Positions 1-4,725 of a DNA stretch of 7,649 bases are shown piece by piece (positions within the stretch are counted from its first letter, which is position 1; every line of letters starts with the position of its first letter). Origin of the DNA: Deltaproteobacteria bacterium. Its GTDB lineage: Bacteria > Desulfobacterota_B > Binatia > UBA9968. The notes under the pieces were generated by a model. It had not been told where the DNA came from and made no database searches. It saw only the letters and a list, made by a program, of their open reading frames with translations. The stretch spans positions 8,902-16,550 of the forward strand of contig JACPSF010000107.1 of NCBI GenBank assembly GCA_016193385.1, written 5' to 3'. A program made the translations under genes and the position numbers.

Positions 1-1
1 T

Positions 2-70
2 CGAATGATGCGCTATATCGAAAAGCTCGAGGGCATGAGGGTCGTTCCTCTTCCCGGCCCAAGACACTGA
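2..70 (+). CDS. C-terminal tail of an upstream gene (partial)
   Basis: An open frame enters from the left edge and ends at a TGA at 68-70, giving 22 visible residues that start RMMRYIEKLEG and end in VPLPGPRH. The tail is charged and then proline-rich. The stretch of the form 'RYIEKLEGMRVV' resembles the last helix and strand of polysaccharide-deacetylase (PuuE-like) proteins, which often end with a segment like 'yi.s.pgV.fvt'. This is only an impression from a very short piece. It reads in the same direction as the flavin oxidoreductase that starts 147 bases later, so it could belong to the same transcription unit. No function is assigned. Confidence 0.5.
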   Translation, partial: RMMRYIEKLEGMRVVPLPGPRH

Positions 71-206
71 ACTGTAGGTTTTGTTATCCTGGAAAATCGA
101 GATGGCTCAAGCGGGGAGTGTGTGACCCGAAAAAGCGGATTTGTCGATTTCCCTTACCGGGACCGTTGGGTATGCGGGAGCTTCTCGCTTCAAGATTGAG
201 CCAAGT

Positions 207-212
207 AAGGAG
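207..212 (+). promoter_or_regulatory. Ribosome binding site of the LLM oxidoreductase
   Basis: AAGGAG lies five bases before the ATG at 218. This strong Shine-Dalgarno match fixes the start of the flavin-dependent oxidoreductase. No convincing -35/-10 pair was found between 71 and 206. Confidence 0.75.
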
Positions 213-217
213 CAGGG

Positions 218-1222
218 ATGCAGATCGATATAGAGTTTAATTCCGGAGCCCGACTACCGATGGATGCGATCCCGCAGCTTGCTAGGCTCGCGGAGAAGCA
301 TGGCTTCGGCTGCGCTTGGGGTGGGGAAGCCAATAATAAAGATCCCACGGTAATGCTCGCGGCAATCGCGGCTGTCACCAATCGCATGCAGATTGGCTCT
401 GCGGTGTATCACATCCTGGGTCGGACGCCCGCGACCCTCGCGCTTCAGTCGGTTGGACTCGATGAACTCTCGCGAGGCCGATTCCTTTTGGGCATTGGTT
501 CCTCCAATCCGACGATCGCCAAGTGGCATGGTCTTCCGTTCGATCGTCCTCTGAGCCGCGTCAGGGAGTATATCGAAATCGTGCGAGCGGCCATGAGGGG
601 AGAAAAACTCCAGTTTGACGGGCAATTTTTCTCCTCTCAGGGTTTCAAGCTGGCCTTTAAGCCTTCTTCCAGAACGATTCCGATCTACCTTGCGGCCTTT
701 GGTCCCAAGATGAGTCGGATGGCCGGATGGCTTACTGACGGAGTCTTGATTAATATGGCCAACCCCACGGAGATCCGCCGTATTGTTGGCGAGGTTAAGC
801 GAGGAGCTGAGGAGGCGGGAAAGGACCCCAATAGCCTGGAAATCATTTGTAAAATTCGCTGCTCGGTGGCGCAAAAATTTGAGCAGGCTCGGGAGGCGCT
901 CAGCCACACGCTTACTTTCTATGCCCTGGCCGATTACTACCGGGATCTTCTAAGTCGAATGGGATTCGCCGCTGAGGCTGAGGCGATGAGGGCCGCGTGG
1001 AAGTCGGGGGGCTTTCATGCCGCTAGGGCATTGATCACTGATCGGCTGTTCGCCGGTGTCCCGTTTATCGCCGCGACCTCTGTCAGAGAAATTCGCGAAA
1101 AAATTCAGCCCTACTGGGAGGCCGGGGCAACGCGGATAATCCTACCGTACGTGCCGGCTTCGGAGGATGTCGTAGGGGAAATGGAAAAATTCATCTCTTC
1201 CTGGGAATCTCCTGAGAAATAG
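218..1222 (+). CDS. LLM-class flavin-dependent oxidoreductase
   Basis: A 334-residue protein of the bacterial luciferase-like monooxygenase superfamily (TIM barrel using FMN or F420), probably cytoplasmic. Visible family signatures are the N-terminal strand with 'LARLAEKHGFGCAWGGE' (about 21-37), the strongly conserved block around RTPATLALQSV and LDELSRGRFLLGIG (69-94), and the later 'GPKMSRMAGWLTDGVLIN' element (162-179). Length and motif order fit the 5,10-methylene-tetrahydromethanopterin-reductase-like (Mer-like) branch, so the flavin could be F420 or FMN; the sequence does not settle this. Members oxidise or reduce varied small organic substrates, and the substrate here is unknown. The start is supported by AAGGAG at 207-212. 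The stop overlaps the ribosome binding site of the RidA gene, which begins 12 bases later, so the two are almost certainly one operon and may act in one pathway. Confidence 0.92.
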   Translation: MQIDIEFNSGARLPMDAIPQLARLAEKHGFGCAWGGEANNKDPTVMLAAIAAVTNRMQIGSAVYHILGRTPATLALQSVGLDELSRGRFLLGIGSSNPTIAKWHGLPFDRPLSRVREYIEIVRAAMRGEKLQFDGQFFSSQGFKLAFKPSSRTIPIYLAAFGPKMSRMAGWLTDGVLINMANPTEIRRIVGEVKRGAEEAGKDPNSLEIICKIRCSVAQKFEQAREALSHTLTFYALADYYRDLLSRMGFAAEAEAMRAAWKSGGFHAARALITDRLFAGVPFIAATSVREIREKIQPYWEAGATRIILPYVPASEDVVGEMEKFISSWESPEK

Positions 1223-1234
1223 GAGGGAAACGAA

Positions 1235-1636
1235 ATGCCGTTCGAGCTGTTGAATCCAACGGGGTTGGAGAATCCCGTAGGCTACTCGCATGTGGCGAAG
1301 ATCTCATCGGGAAAGATTGTGTATGTCGCAGGTCAGGCCCCCTTCGACGCTAGCGGAGCTGTGGTCGGGAAGGGCGACTTTGTCGCCCAGTTTCGCCAGG
1401 TGGTGCAGAATCTGAAAGCGGCCATCGAAGGGGCGGGGGGCAAGCCTCACCAGTATGCCGTGCTGACGATGTATATTACCGATCTAGAGGCCTATTTGAC
1501 CAACAAAAAGGCGCTTGGCACGGCTTACAAGCAGGTCTTCGGCAACTATTTCCCGGCTATCACGTTAGTCGAGGTAAAGAGCTTGTATAATCCTGATTGC
1601 ATGGTAGAAATTTCCGGGGTGGGTGTCATCGACTGA
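1235..1636 (+). CDS. RidA/YjgF/YER057c/UK114-family protein lacking the catalytic Arg
   Basis: A 133-residue protein of RidA length. Typical features are the early strand with 'IVYVAGQAPFDASG' (28-41), the helix 'QFRQVVQNLKAAIEGAGG' (52-69), 'MYITDLEAY' (79-87) and the C-terminal strands 'FPAITLVEV' and 'MVEISGVGVI'. True RidA enamine/imine deaminases carry an arginine after 'PA' (Arg105 in E. coli RidA, 'PARSCVEV'). Here that position is Ile109, while the conserved Glu (E. coli Glu120) appears kept as Glu125. By established knowledge of the family, the Arg is needed for 2-aminoacrylate deamination, so classical RidA activity is unlikely. The protein fits one of the divergent Rid subfamilies without the Arg. 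AGGAGG at 1221-1226, overlapping the preceding stop, precedes the ATG by eight bases. Co-transcription with the LLM enzyme suggests a shared substrate, possibly an imine or enamine intermediate. Confidence 0.93.
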   Translation: MPFELLNPTGLENPVGYSHVAKISSGKIVYVAGQAPFDASGAVVGKGDFVAQFRQVVQNLKAAIEGAGGKPHQYAVLTMYITDLEAYLTNKKALGTAYKQVFGNYFPAITLVEVKSLYNPDCMVEISGVGVID

Positions 1637-1721
1637 TCAACCGCCTTTTCCCAATACACCGCTGTCGCAAATTCGCATTTCTGGACAATTTTTACCTAAA
1701 AGTGGCGTTATTTATCACTCT

Positions 1722-1731
1722 CTAAATTTAG
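1722..1731. repeat. Perfect 10-bp palindrome with distal half-site, candidate activator site
   Basis: CTAAATTTAG is a perfect palindrome centred about 62 bases upstream of the start point predicted from the sigma-54 site. A further half-site, CCTAAAA, lies at 1695-1701, about 26 bases before the palindrome, so that CCTAAA (1695-1700) and TTTAGG (1727-1732) also form a spaced inverted repeat. Sigma-54 promoters need an upstream activator site, but those usually lie farther away (about -80 to -150). The assignment as an enhancer or operator is therefore inference only; such an AT-rich palindrome could also be chance. Confidence 0.3.
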
Positions 1732-1760
1732 GAACGTCATTATTTCGGGTAGTTAGGAGT

Positions 1761-1777
1761 CTGGCACGACGATTGCT
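1761..1777 (+). promoter_or_regulatory. Sigma-54 (RpoN) -24/-12 promoter
   Basis: CTGGCACGACGATTGCT matches the sigma-54 consensus YTGGCACGrNNNTTGCW at every defined position. The GG of the -24 element is at 1763-1764 and the GC of the -12 element is at 1775-1776, which is the strictly required spacing. Transcription would begin near 1788 and run rightward. No established gene follows on the + strand until rpoZ at 2836, so the product is probably either the 42-codon ORF at 1811 or a non-coding RNA. Sigma-54 promoters are inactive without an AAA+ enhancer-binding protein; none is encoded in this window. Confidence 0.65.
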
Positions 1778-1810
1778 GCCAACGGTTTCGCAGCTAGTGT
1801 CATCTTGGCC

Positions 1811-1940
1811 TATGAGATACAACCAAGTCATAGTTAAAGCACCTGAACAGGATGCCGATCCCTGGAACGCCATTGTCACCGGGATAGCCTTGGATATGGC
1901 CTTCTCGCGGAGCCGAAGTTTAAGCCGGGCTGAACATTAG
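1811..1940 (+). CDS. Possible 42-residue small protein (unrecognised)
   Basis: An ATG 23 bases after the predicted sigma-54 start point opens a 42-codon frame, beginning MRYNQVIVKAPEQD, that ends at TAG 1938-1940. The frame stays open upstream to a GTG at 1623, but that longer form overlaps the end of the RidA gene and has no ribosome binding site. No strong Shine-Dalgarno sequence precedes the ATG at 1811 either. The peptide has an acidic centre and an arginine/serine-rich end and no recognised domain. It is listed because it is the only ORF placed to be expressed from the sigma-54 promoter; it may equally be meaningless. Confidence 0.2.
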
Positions 1941-1988
1941 AGAGCTGTCTCTCGATTCCCTGTATATCGCCGTCTATCTCGTCTCCTA

Positions 1989-2018
1989 ACGCCGCGAAAG
2001 CTGCCTCGGCGTGGTTTT
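1989..2018 (+). terminator. Weak intrinsic terminator-like hairpin
   Basis: ACGCCG at 1989-1994 pairs with CGGCGT at 2007-2012 across a 12-base loop, and GGTTTT follows at 2013-2018. A six-pair GC-rich stem with only four Ts is marginal for an intrinsic terminator. It is the best candidate 3' end for a transcript from the sigma-54 promoter. Confidence 0.25.
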
Positions 2019-2093
2019 GCCATCCCCGAGCCAAGCGTTTCAGCCAAAACCATGCAGGGTCAACTCTGAGAACCGGGGCGAGAATTTGTCTTG

Positions 2094-2585
2094 TCAATAA
2101 AGATGGGCTTGCGGATCGGCGCGGGCGATGAGGTCTAGAAGCTTTTCTTTGTGAGGCGCTTGCCTGATCACAATCTCCCTGAGGAAATGGCTAATCTCCG
2201 GCCGCTCCTCGGCAATAAAGTTTGCCAACTGGAGGAAATTCTCCTCGAAAACCTTTTGATCCTCTAAATCTTGAACCATCCTTTCCCAGTGGTTTTTGCC
2301 TGTGCTGATCGCCAGGTGAGGCACCTCAGTCTCCTGTAAAGCTGGTATTTTTTCTTTCAACGCGTTGGCGCTTGCCTGTTTCTCCCGGGCCATTTGTCGG
2401 AGAATCTCCGCCACATGGGGATACGGAGCTCTTTCCGCGTGGGACTCAATCTGTTTGGCAAGCTGCAGTAAGTCGCGATAATTGATTTTGAGTGCGGCCG
2501 ACGGATCGACTGACTTGAGCCTGCCATCTTCTGTGGACCCGAACTTAAGCTTGGCGCGCAGTTTCTTGAGCAATTCCCGGATCAT
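2094..2585 (-). CDS. Small ferritin-like four-helix protein (hypothetical)
   Basis: A 163-residue, highly charged and almost entirely helical protein. After a basic N-terminus (about 1-15, 'MIRELLKKLRAKLKFG') come helical segments at about 36-50, 53-82, 96-127 and 128-153, the layout of a four-helix ferritin-like bundle. 'AKQIESHAERAPYPHVAEILRQMAREKQ' resembles the helix A/B region of rubrerythrin-type proteins, but the canonical ExxH iron ligands are not evident: where 'EE.H' is usual the protein reads REKQA. Metal binding is therefore uncertain. The frame is open upstream to a TTG at 2636, but that codon falls in the predicted -35 element. The ATG at 2585 lies just after the predicted transcription start, with only a weak GGGG ribosome site before it. 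The family assignment is by resemblance and moderately uncertain; the gene itself is well supported by its length and composition. Confidence 0.6.
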   Translation of the reverse strand: MIRELLKKLRAKLKFGSTEDGRLKSVDPSAALKINYRDLLQLAKQIESHAERAPYPHVAEILRQMAREKQASANALKEKIPALQETEVPHLAISTGKNHWERMVQDLEDQKVFEENFLQLANFIAEERPEISHFLREIVIRQAPHKEKLLDLIARADPQAHLY

Positions 2586-2607
2586 TTTTTCATGCCCCGA
2601 TAATAAA

Positions 2608-2636
2608 AGCTTAGGGTTGGCACGGCACCTTGTCAA
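2608..2636 (-). promoter_or_regulatory. Predicted sigma-70 promoter of the ferritin-like gene
   Basis: On the - strand a perfect TTGACA (2636-2631) is followed, after 17 bases, by TAAGCT (2613-2608), a weak -10 element. The predicted start is near 2601, giving a leader of about 15 bases before the ATG at 2585. An alternative TTATTAT a few bases downstream could serve as the -10, but its spacing to TTGACA is too long. One copy of a 12-bp direct repeat occupies the spacer (2612-2623), a position where a bound protein would block RNA polymerase. Confidence 0.4.
2612..2623 (+). repeat. Direct repeat copy 1 (TAGGGTTGGCAC)
   Basis: TAGGGTTGGCAC, repeated exactly at 2677-2688, 65 bases away and in the same orientation. 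This copy lies in the spacer of the predicted promoter of the - strand ferritin-like gene. Both copies are followed by six bases and then TTG. This suggests a regulator-binding element in the shared upstream region of that gene and rpoZ. Confidence 0.45.
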
Positions 2637-2676
2637 GACTGTTTGGTCGAGGGGTTAGCTCTGAAGCCACTCTTTC

Positions 2677-2688
2677 TAGGGTTGGCAC
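2677..2688 (+). repeat. Direct repeat copy 2 (TAGGGTTGGCAC)
   Basis: The second exact copy of TAGGGTTGGCAC, about 100 bases upstream of the predicted rpoZ promoter and 65 bases from copy 1 (about six helical turns). Followed by TCCGAT and TTGC, it looks like a sigma-54 promoter whose spacing is one base too long, so it is not called as a promoter. Confidence 0.45.
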
Positions 2689-2775
2689 TCCGATTTGCGG
2701 GTCTGCGCGCTCATTGTCCCCTTGCTGGGAATAACCAATGAGCCTCTAAAGATTTTCGTGAAAGGCTTGGAGCGG

Positions 2776-2804
2776 TTGACTGGAAAGAGCGAATCTGCTT
2801 GAAT
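2776..2804 (+). promoter_or_regulatory. Predicted sigma-70 promoter of rpoZ
   Basis: TTGACT (2776-2781), a 17-base spacer and TTGAAT (2799-2804) form a reasonable housekeeping promoter, with a predicted start near 2811, about 25 bases before the rpoZ GTG. It may also drive the downstream sigma-factor and CoxG-like genes, because no intrinsic terminator was seen between them. Confidence 0.5.
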
Positions 2805-2835
2805 AGGCGACAATTACTCAGTTGAGGAGAGGTCG

Positions 2836-3039
2836 GTGGCGCGCGTTACAGTTGAAGATTGTCTCCAGAAGATTCCGAACCGCTTTGAGTTGGTTATGCT
2901 CGCCTCGAGAAGGGCGAGGCAGCTCTTCAAGGGGGCAAAACCCCTTGTCAATGCGGATAATCGTGAGGTGGTTATTGCCTTGAGAGAGGTGGCAGCCGGG
3001 CTTGTCAGGAAGGCCACCGGCGCGACGGAATCCGCCTAG
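2836..3039 (+). CDS. rpoZ: DNA-directed RNA polymerase omega subunit
   Basis: A 67-residue protein with the hallmark omega sequence: MARVTVEDC at the N-terminus, then IPNRFELV (13-20), the helix '[17 protein letters not shown]' (22-38) and '[15 protein letters not shown]' (43-57). Omega is a small core-associated subunit that promotes assembly and stability of RNA polymerase by binding beta-prime, and it is needed for the ppGpp response in many proteobacteria. The length fits the family (about 65-90). The start is GTG, supported by the family N-terminus and by GAGGAGAGG at 2824-2832 with good spacing. It lies divergently from the ferritin-like gene and 133 bases upstream of an rpoH-type sigma gene, so two components of the transcription machinery are adjacent. 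Confidence 0.95.
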   Translation: MARVTVEDCLQKIPNRFELVMLASRRARQLFKGAKPLVNADNREVVIALREVAAGLVRKATGATESA

Positions 3040-3092
3040 AAATATTCTATCATTTCGGCTCACATCCTTTTGACCTTGCCATTCTCATCTGC

Positions 3093-3111
3093 CCGGGTCG
3101 GTCCAACCTGG
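3093..3111 (+). other. Possible hairpin in the leader before rpoH
   Basis: CCGGGT (3093-3098) can pair with ACCTGG (3106-3111) around a seven-base loop, with one G-U pair. It has no following T-run and so is not a terminator. It lies in the 133-base gap between rpoZ and the sigma gene and could be a leader structure. rpoH leaders are thermosensitive in E. coli, but this small hairpin does not cover the start codon at 3173, so a thermosensor role is not shown. Confidence 0.2.
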
Positions 3112-3172
3112 AGCTTGTTGAAAAGGTGTCCAAAAGGATCTAGATTTTTTAATCATACAGGTTGAACATCGC

Positions 3173-4138
3173 ATGGCTGACGAGCATTCGGATCCCCGTG
3201 ACGAGCCGACCATGGGAGAGATCGATCTATTTGATGATCGGGTCGACCCCAAAGAGGAGGCTGAGGCCTTTGAAAAGGCTCTCGTCCCATACGATCCGCT
3301 GCAGCGCTATCTCATGGAGATCCGGCGCTATCCCCTGTTGACGCGAGAGGAAGAGCACCGCCTGGCGGTCGAATATAAACAGTTTGGCAACATCGAGGCC
3401 GCCTACAAGCTGGTCACTTCCAACCTTCGGTTGGTCGTCATGATCGCCCGGGAATACCAAAAGGCCTTCAGGAATCTCCTGGATCTCATTCAAGAGGGGA
3501 ACATCGGTGTTATGGAGGCGGTAAAGAATTTCGATCCTTACCGGGGTATCCGCTTCCCCTCTTACGCGGTCTGGTGGATACGGGCTTATATCATCCGTTA
3601 CATCATGAACGACTGGCGCATGGTTAAGATCGGCACCACACAGGCGCAACGAAAGCTTTTTTTTAATTTGCAAAAAGAAAAGCAGAAGCTCGAGGCGGAG
3701 GGCTTCACGCCCGGGCCAAAACTCTTAGCGCAGCGTCTTAACGTCAGGGAAGGTGAAGTTGTGGAGATGGAGCAGCGCCTCGCTAATCGGGACCTTTCCA
3801 CCGACGTGCCTCTTGGCGATGACGAAGAGGTCACGCTGCTCGATTTCTTGGCCGACAATAAACAGACTCCGGAGGAGCGGCTGGCGGAGGCTGAATACCG
3901 GCAGGTCCTGAGCGAGAAGATGGAAGCGTTCGCTCGCGGATTAAAGGATAAGGAACTGGTCATTTTCCGGGAGCGTTTGCTCAACGAGGCCCCGCTTACC
4001 CTGAGGGAGATCGGCGAGAAGTATGAAATCAGCCGCGAGCGGGTGCGCCAGATTGAGGAGCGAGTGAAGAAAAAGCTCAAAGATTATCTCAACAAAGAGT
4101 TTAAGGACGTCAAGGACACGCTGGCCGGGGCCGATTAG
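3173..4138 (+). CDS. rpoH: RNA polymerase sigma factor RpoH (sigma-32, heat shock)
   Basis: A 321-residue sigma-70-family group 3 factor. After an acidic N-terminus it has region 1.2 (about 40-70, 'DPLQRYLMEIRRYPLLT'), region 2 (about 76-146, including 'NLRLVVMIAREYQ' and the -10 recognition segment around 'FPSYAVWWIRAYI'), region 3 (about 167-240) and region 4 (about 250-310) with the helix-turn-helix 'TLREIGEKYEISRERVRQIEE'. The 'RpoH box' QRKLFFNLQ at 159-167 is diagnostic for sigma-32, and the length fits. It lacks the long region 1.1 and non-conserved insert of RpoD. RpoH directs transcription of chaperone and protease genes and is usually controlled by DnaK/FtsH and mRNA structure. The ribosome site before the ATG is poor (AGG, 11 bases away). 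A second ATG at 3212 (residue 14) is an alternative start, also poorly preceded. Confidence 0.92.
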   Translation: MADEHSDPRDEPTMGEIDLFDDRVDPKEEAEAFEKALVPYDPLQRYLMEIRRYPLLTREEEHRLAVEYKQFGNIEAAYKLVTSNLRLVVMIAREYQKAFRNLLDLIQEGNIGVMEAVKNFDPYRGIRFPSYAVWWIRAYIIRYIMNDWRMVKIGTTQAQRKLFFNLQKEKQKLEAEGFTPGPKLLAQRLNVREGEVVEMEQRLANRDLSTDVPLGDDEEVTLLDFLADNKQTPEERLAEAEYRQVLSEKMEAFARGLKDKELVIFRERLLNEAPLTLREIGEKYEISRERVRQIEERVKKKLKDYLNKEFKDVKDTLAGAD

Positions 4139-4146
4139 GCCCGGCC
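4123..4146 (+). other. GC-only hairpin straddling the rpoH stop codon
   Basis: GGCCGGG (4123-4129) pairs perfectly with CCCGGCC (4140-4146) around a ten-base loop that contains the TAG stop. It is strong, but no T-run follows, so a standard intrinsic terminator is unlikely. It could reduce read-through or stabilise the 3' end of the rpoH message ahead of the CoxG-like gene. Confidence 0.35.
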
Positions 4147-4170
4147 CATCCTTGGAGGCTTCCTTGATGA

Positions 4171-4177
4171 AAGGGGG
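4171..4177 (+). promoter_or_regulatory. Ribosome binding site that selects a TTG start
   Basis: AAGGGGG lies five bases before TTG 4183. It supports a non-AUG start there, because no in-frame ATG occurs before the conserved N-terminal motif of the CoxG-like protein. Confidence 0.6.
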
Positions 4178-4182
4178 ATATC

Positions 4183-4635
4183 TTGCAGTTTGAGAAAGAA
4201 GTGGAAATTCTTGCATCCAAGGAAAAAGTCTGGCAGTTCCTGTGGGACGTTGACCGCTTCATCACTTGCGTGCCGGGATGCAAGGAGGCCAAGACGGTCG
4301 AGCCAAGAAAGCAGTACACGGCTTTACTGGTGGAAAAGGTCGGCCCCTTCCGGGTGGAATTTCCCATGCGGATCGAGGTCCTTGGGAGCGACGATTTGTC
4401 ATACATCAAAGCCCAGGCGACCGGGGCGGATAACCGCGTGGGGAGCCGCATGAAAGTGGACCTAGAGGCGCGCCTGAAAGGGGACGGCGATAAGACCCTT
4501 CTGTCCTTTGTGGCATCGGTGGATATCCTGGGAAAACTGGCTACCTTGGGGCACAGCATCATCAAGCGCAAGGCGGACCAGGCCATGGAAGAGTTCGCCC
4601 AAGCGGTAAAGAAGCGGCTCGAAGGGAATGCGTAA
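4183..4635 (+). CDS. CoxG-like SRPBCC-family protein
   Basis: A 150-residue protein of the CoxG branch (carbon monoxide dehydrogenase subunit G) of the START/SRPBCC helix-grip fold. Visible signatures are 'KVWQFLWDVDRFITCVPGC' (15-33), VGPFRVEF (53-60), 'GSRMKVDLEARL' (87-98) and the long C-terminal helix 'GKLATLGHSIIKRKADQAMEEFAQ' (117-140). CoxG proteins are associated with membrane recruitment or maturation of molybdenum CO dehydrogenases; the fold itself makes a hydrophobic cavity for lipid-like ligands. No coxL/M/S gene is present here and there is no C-terminal membrane helix, so a CO dehydrogenase role should not be assumed. The gene starts with TTG behind AAGGGGG, 44 bases after rpoH and in the same direction, probably on the same transcript. 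An ORF in another frame inside it is a shadow. Confidence 0.83.
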   Translation: MQFEKEVEILASKEKVWQFLWDVDRFITCVPGCKEAKTVEPRKQYTALLVEKVGPFRVEFPMRIEVLGSDDLSYIKAQATGADNRVGSRMKVDLEARLKGDGDKTLLSFVASVDILGKLATLGHSIIKRKADQAMEEFAQAVKKRLEGNA

Positions 4636-4657
4636 AGGCCAAGAAGGATCCAAATCC

Positions 4658-4679
4658 ACCAGTTCAAAACTTAGCTGGT
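4658..4679. terminator. Possible bidirectional hairpin between convergent genes
   Basis: ACCAGTT (4658-4664) can pair with AGCTGGT (4673-4679), with one G-U pair and an eight-base loop, in the 90-base gap between the CoxG-like gene and the convergent ABC permease. On the - strand only GGATTTGG follows, and on the + strand there is no T-run, so it is a weak candidate for ending either transcript. Confidence 0.25.
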
Positions 4680-4725
4680 TCAACCCTACTCAAGGCCGGT
4701 TTGACGCCTCGCCGGGCCGGGCTCA

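Larger units (their letters stand above)
1788..2018 (+). ncRNA. Hypothetical sigma-54-driven short transcript
   Basis: This is an inferred transcript, not a recognised RNA family. It would start about 12 bases after the -12 element at 1775-1776 and end at a weak terminator-like hairpin at 1989-2018. It would be roughly 230 nt and could act as a regulatory RNA or encode the small ORF at 1811-1940. No homology supports it; the case rests only on the promoter match, the absence of a gene downstream and the possible terminator. Confidence 0.25.
1637..2093. other. Long gene-poor stretch with regulatory signals
   Basis: About 457 bases lie between the RidA gene and the - strand ferritin-like gene. 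The first 120 bases are clearly richer in A+T than the flanking genes. Neither strand carries an ORF with recognisable homology. The best candidates are a 42-codon + strand ORF at 1811-1940 and a TTG-initiated 73-codon - strand ORF at 1876-2097 with no ribosome binding site. The interpretable content is a sigma-54 promoter at 1761-1777, a palindrome at 1722-1731 and a hairpin with a short T-run at 1989-2018. No tRNA-like structure was seen. Confidence 0.6.

Noticed and set aside
176..190. Small GC-rich hairpin upstream of the LLM gene
   Set aside because: The stem is short with a three-base loop and no T-run, so neither a terminator nor an operator can be supported.
190..387. A 65-residue - strand ORF with a signal-peptide-like N-terminus
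   Set aside because: It lies antisense over the start of the well-supported LLM gene and its ribosome site; the hydrophobic run is a by-product of the opposite coding frame.
254..907. A 217-residue - strand ORF
   Set aside because: It is entirely antisense to conserved LLM-family motifs, has no recognised domain and no operon context.
2013..2051. Inverted repeat GGTTTTG ... CAAAACC with a 25-base loop
   Set aside because: The stem is only seven pairs with a long loop and no T-run; it is not distinguishable from chance.
1876..2097. A 73-residue - strand ORF starting with TTG that overlaps the stop of the ferritin-like gene
   Set aside because: The TTGA overlap could suggest coupling, but there is no ribosome binding site, no recognised domain, and the frame overlaps the candidate sigma-54 transcript. 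Kept as unproven.
2682..2690. Half of a CIRCE-like element (TTGGCACTC against TTAGCACTC)
   Set aside because: No matching inverted half-site follows after nine bases, so it is not an HrcA operator; the bases are part of the direct repeat.
3598..4080. A 160-residue - strand ORF, serine- and arginine-rich
   Set aside because: It is a shadow of rpoH; its composition reflects reverse reading of a GC-rich coding frame.
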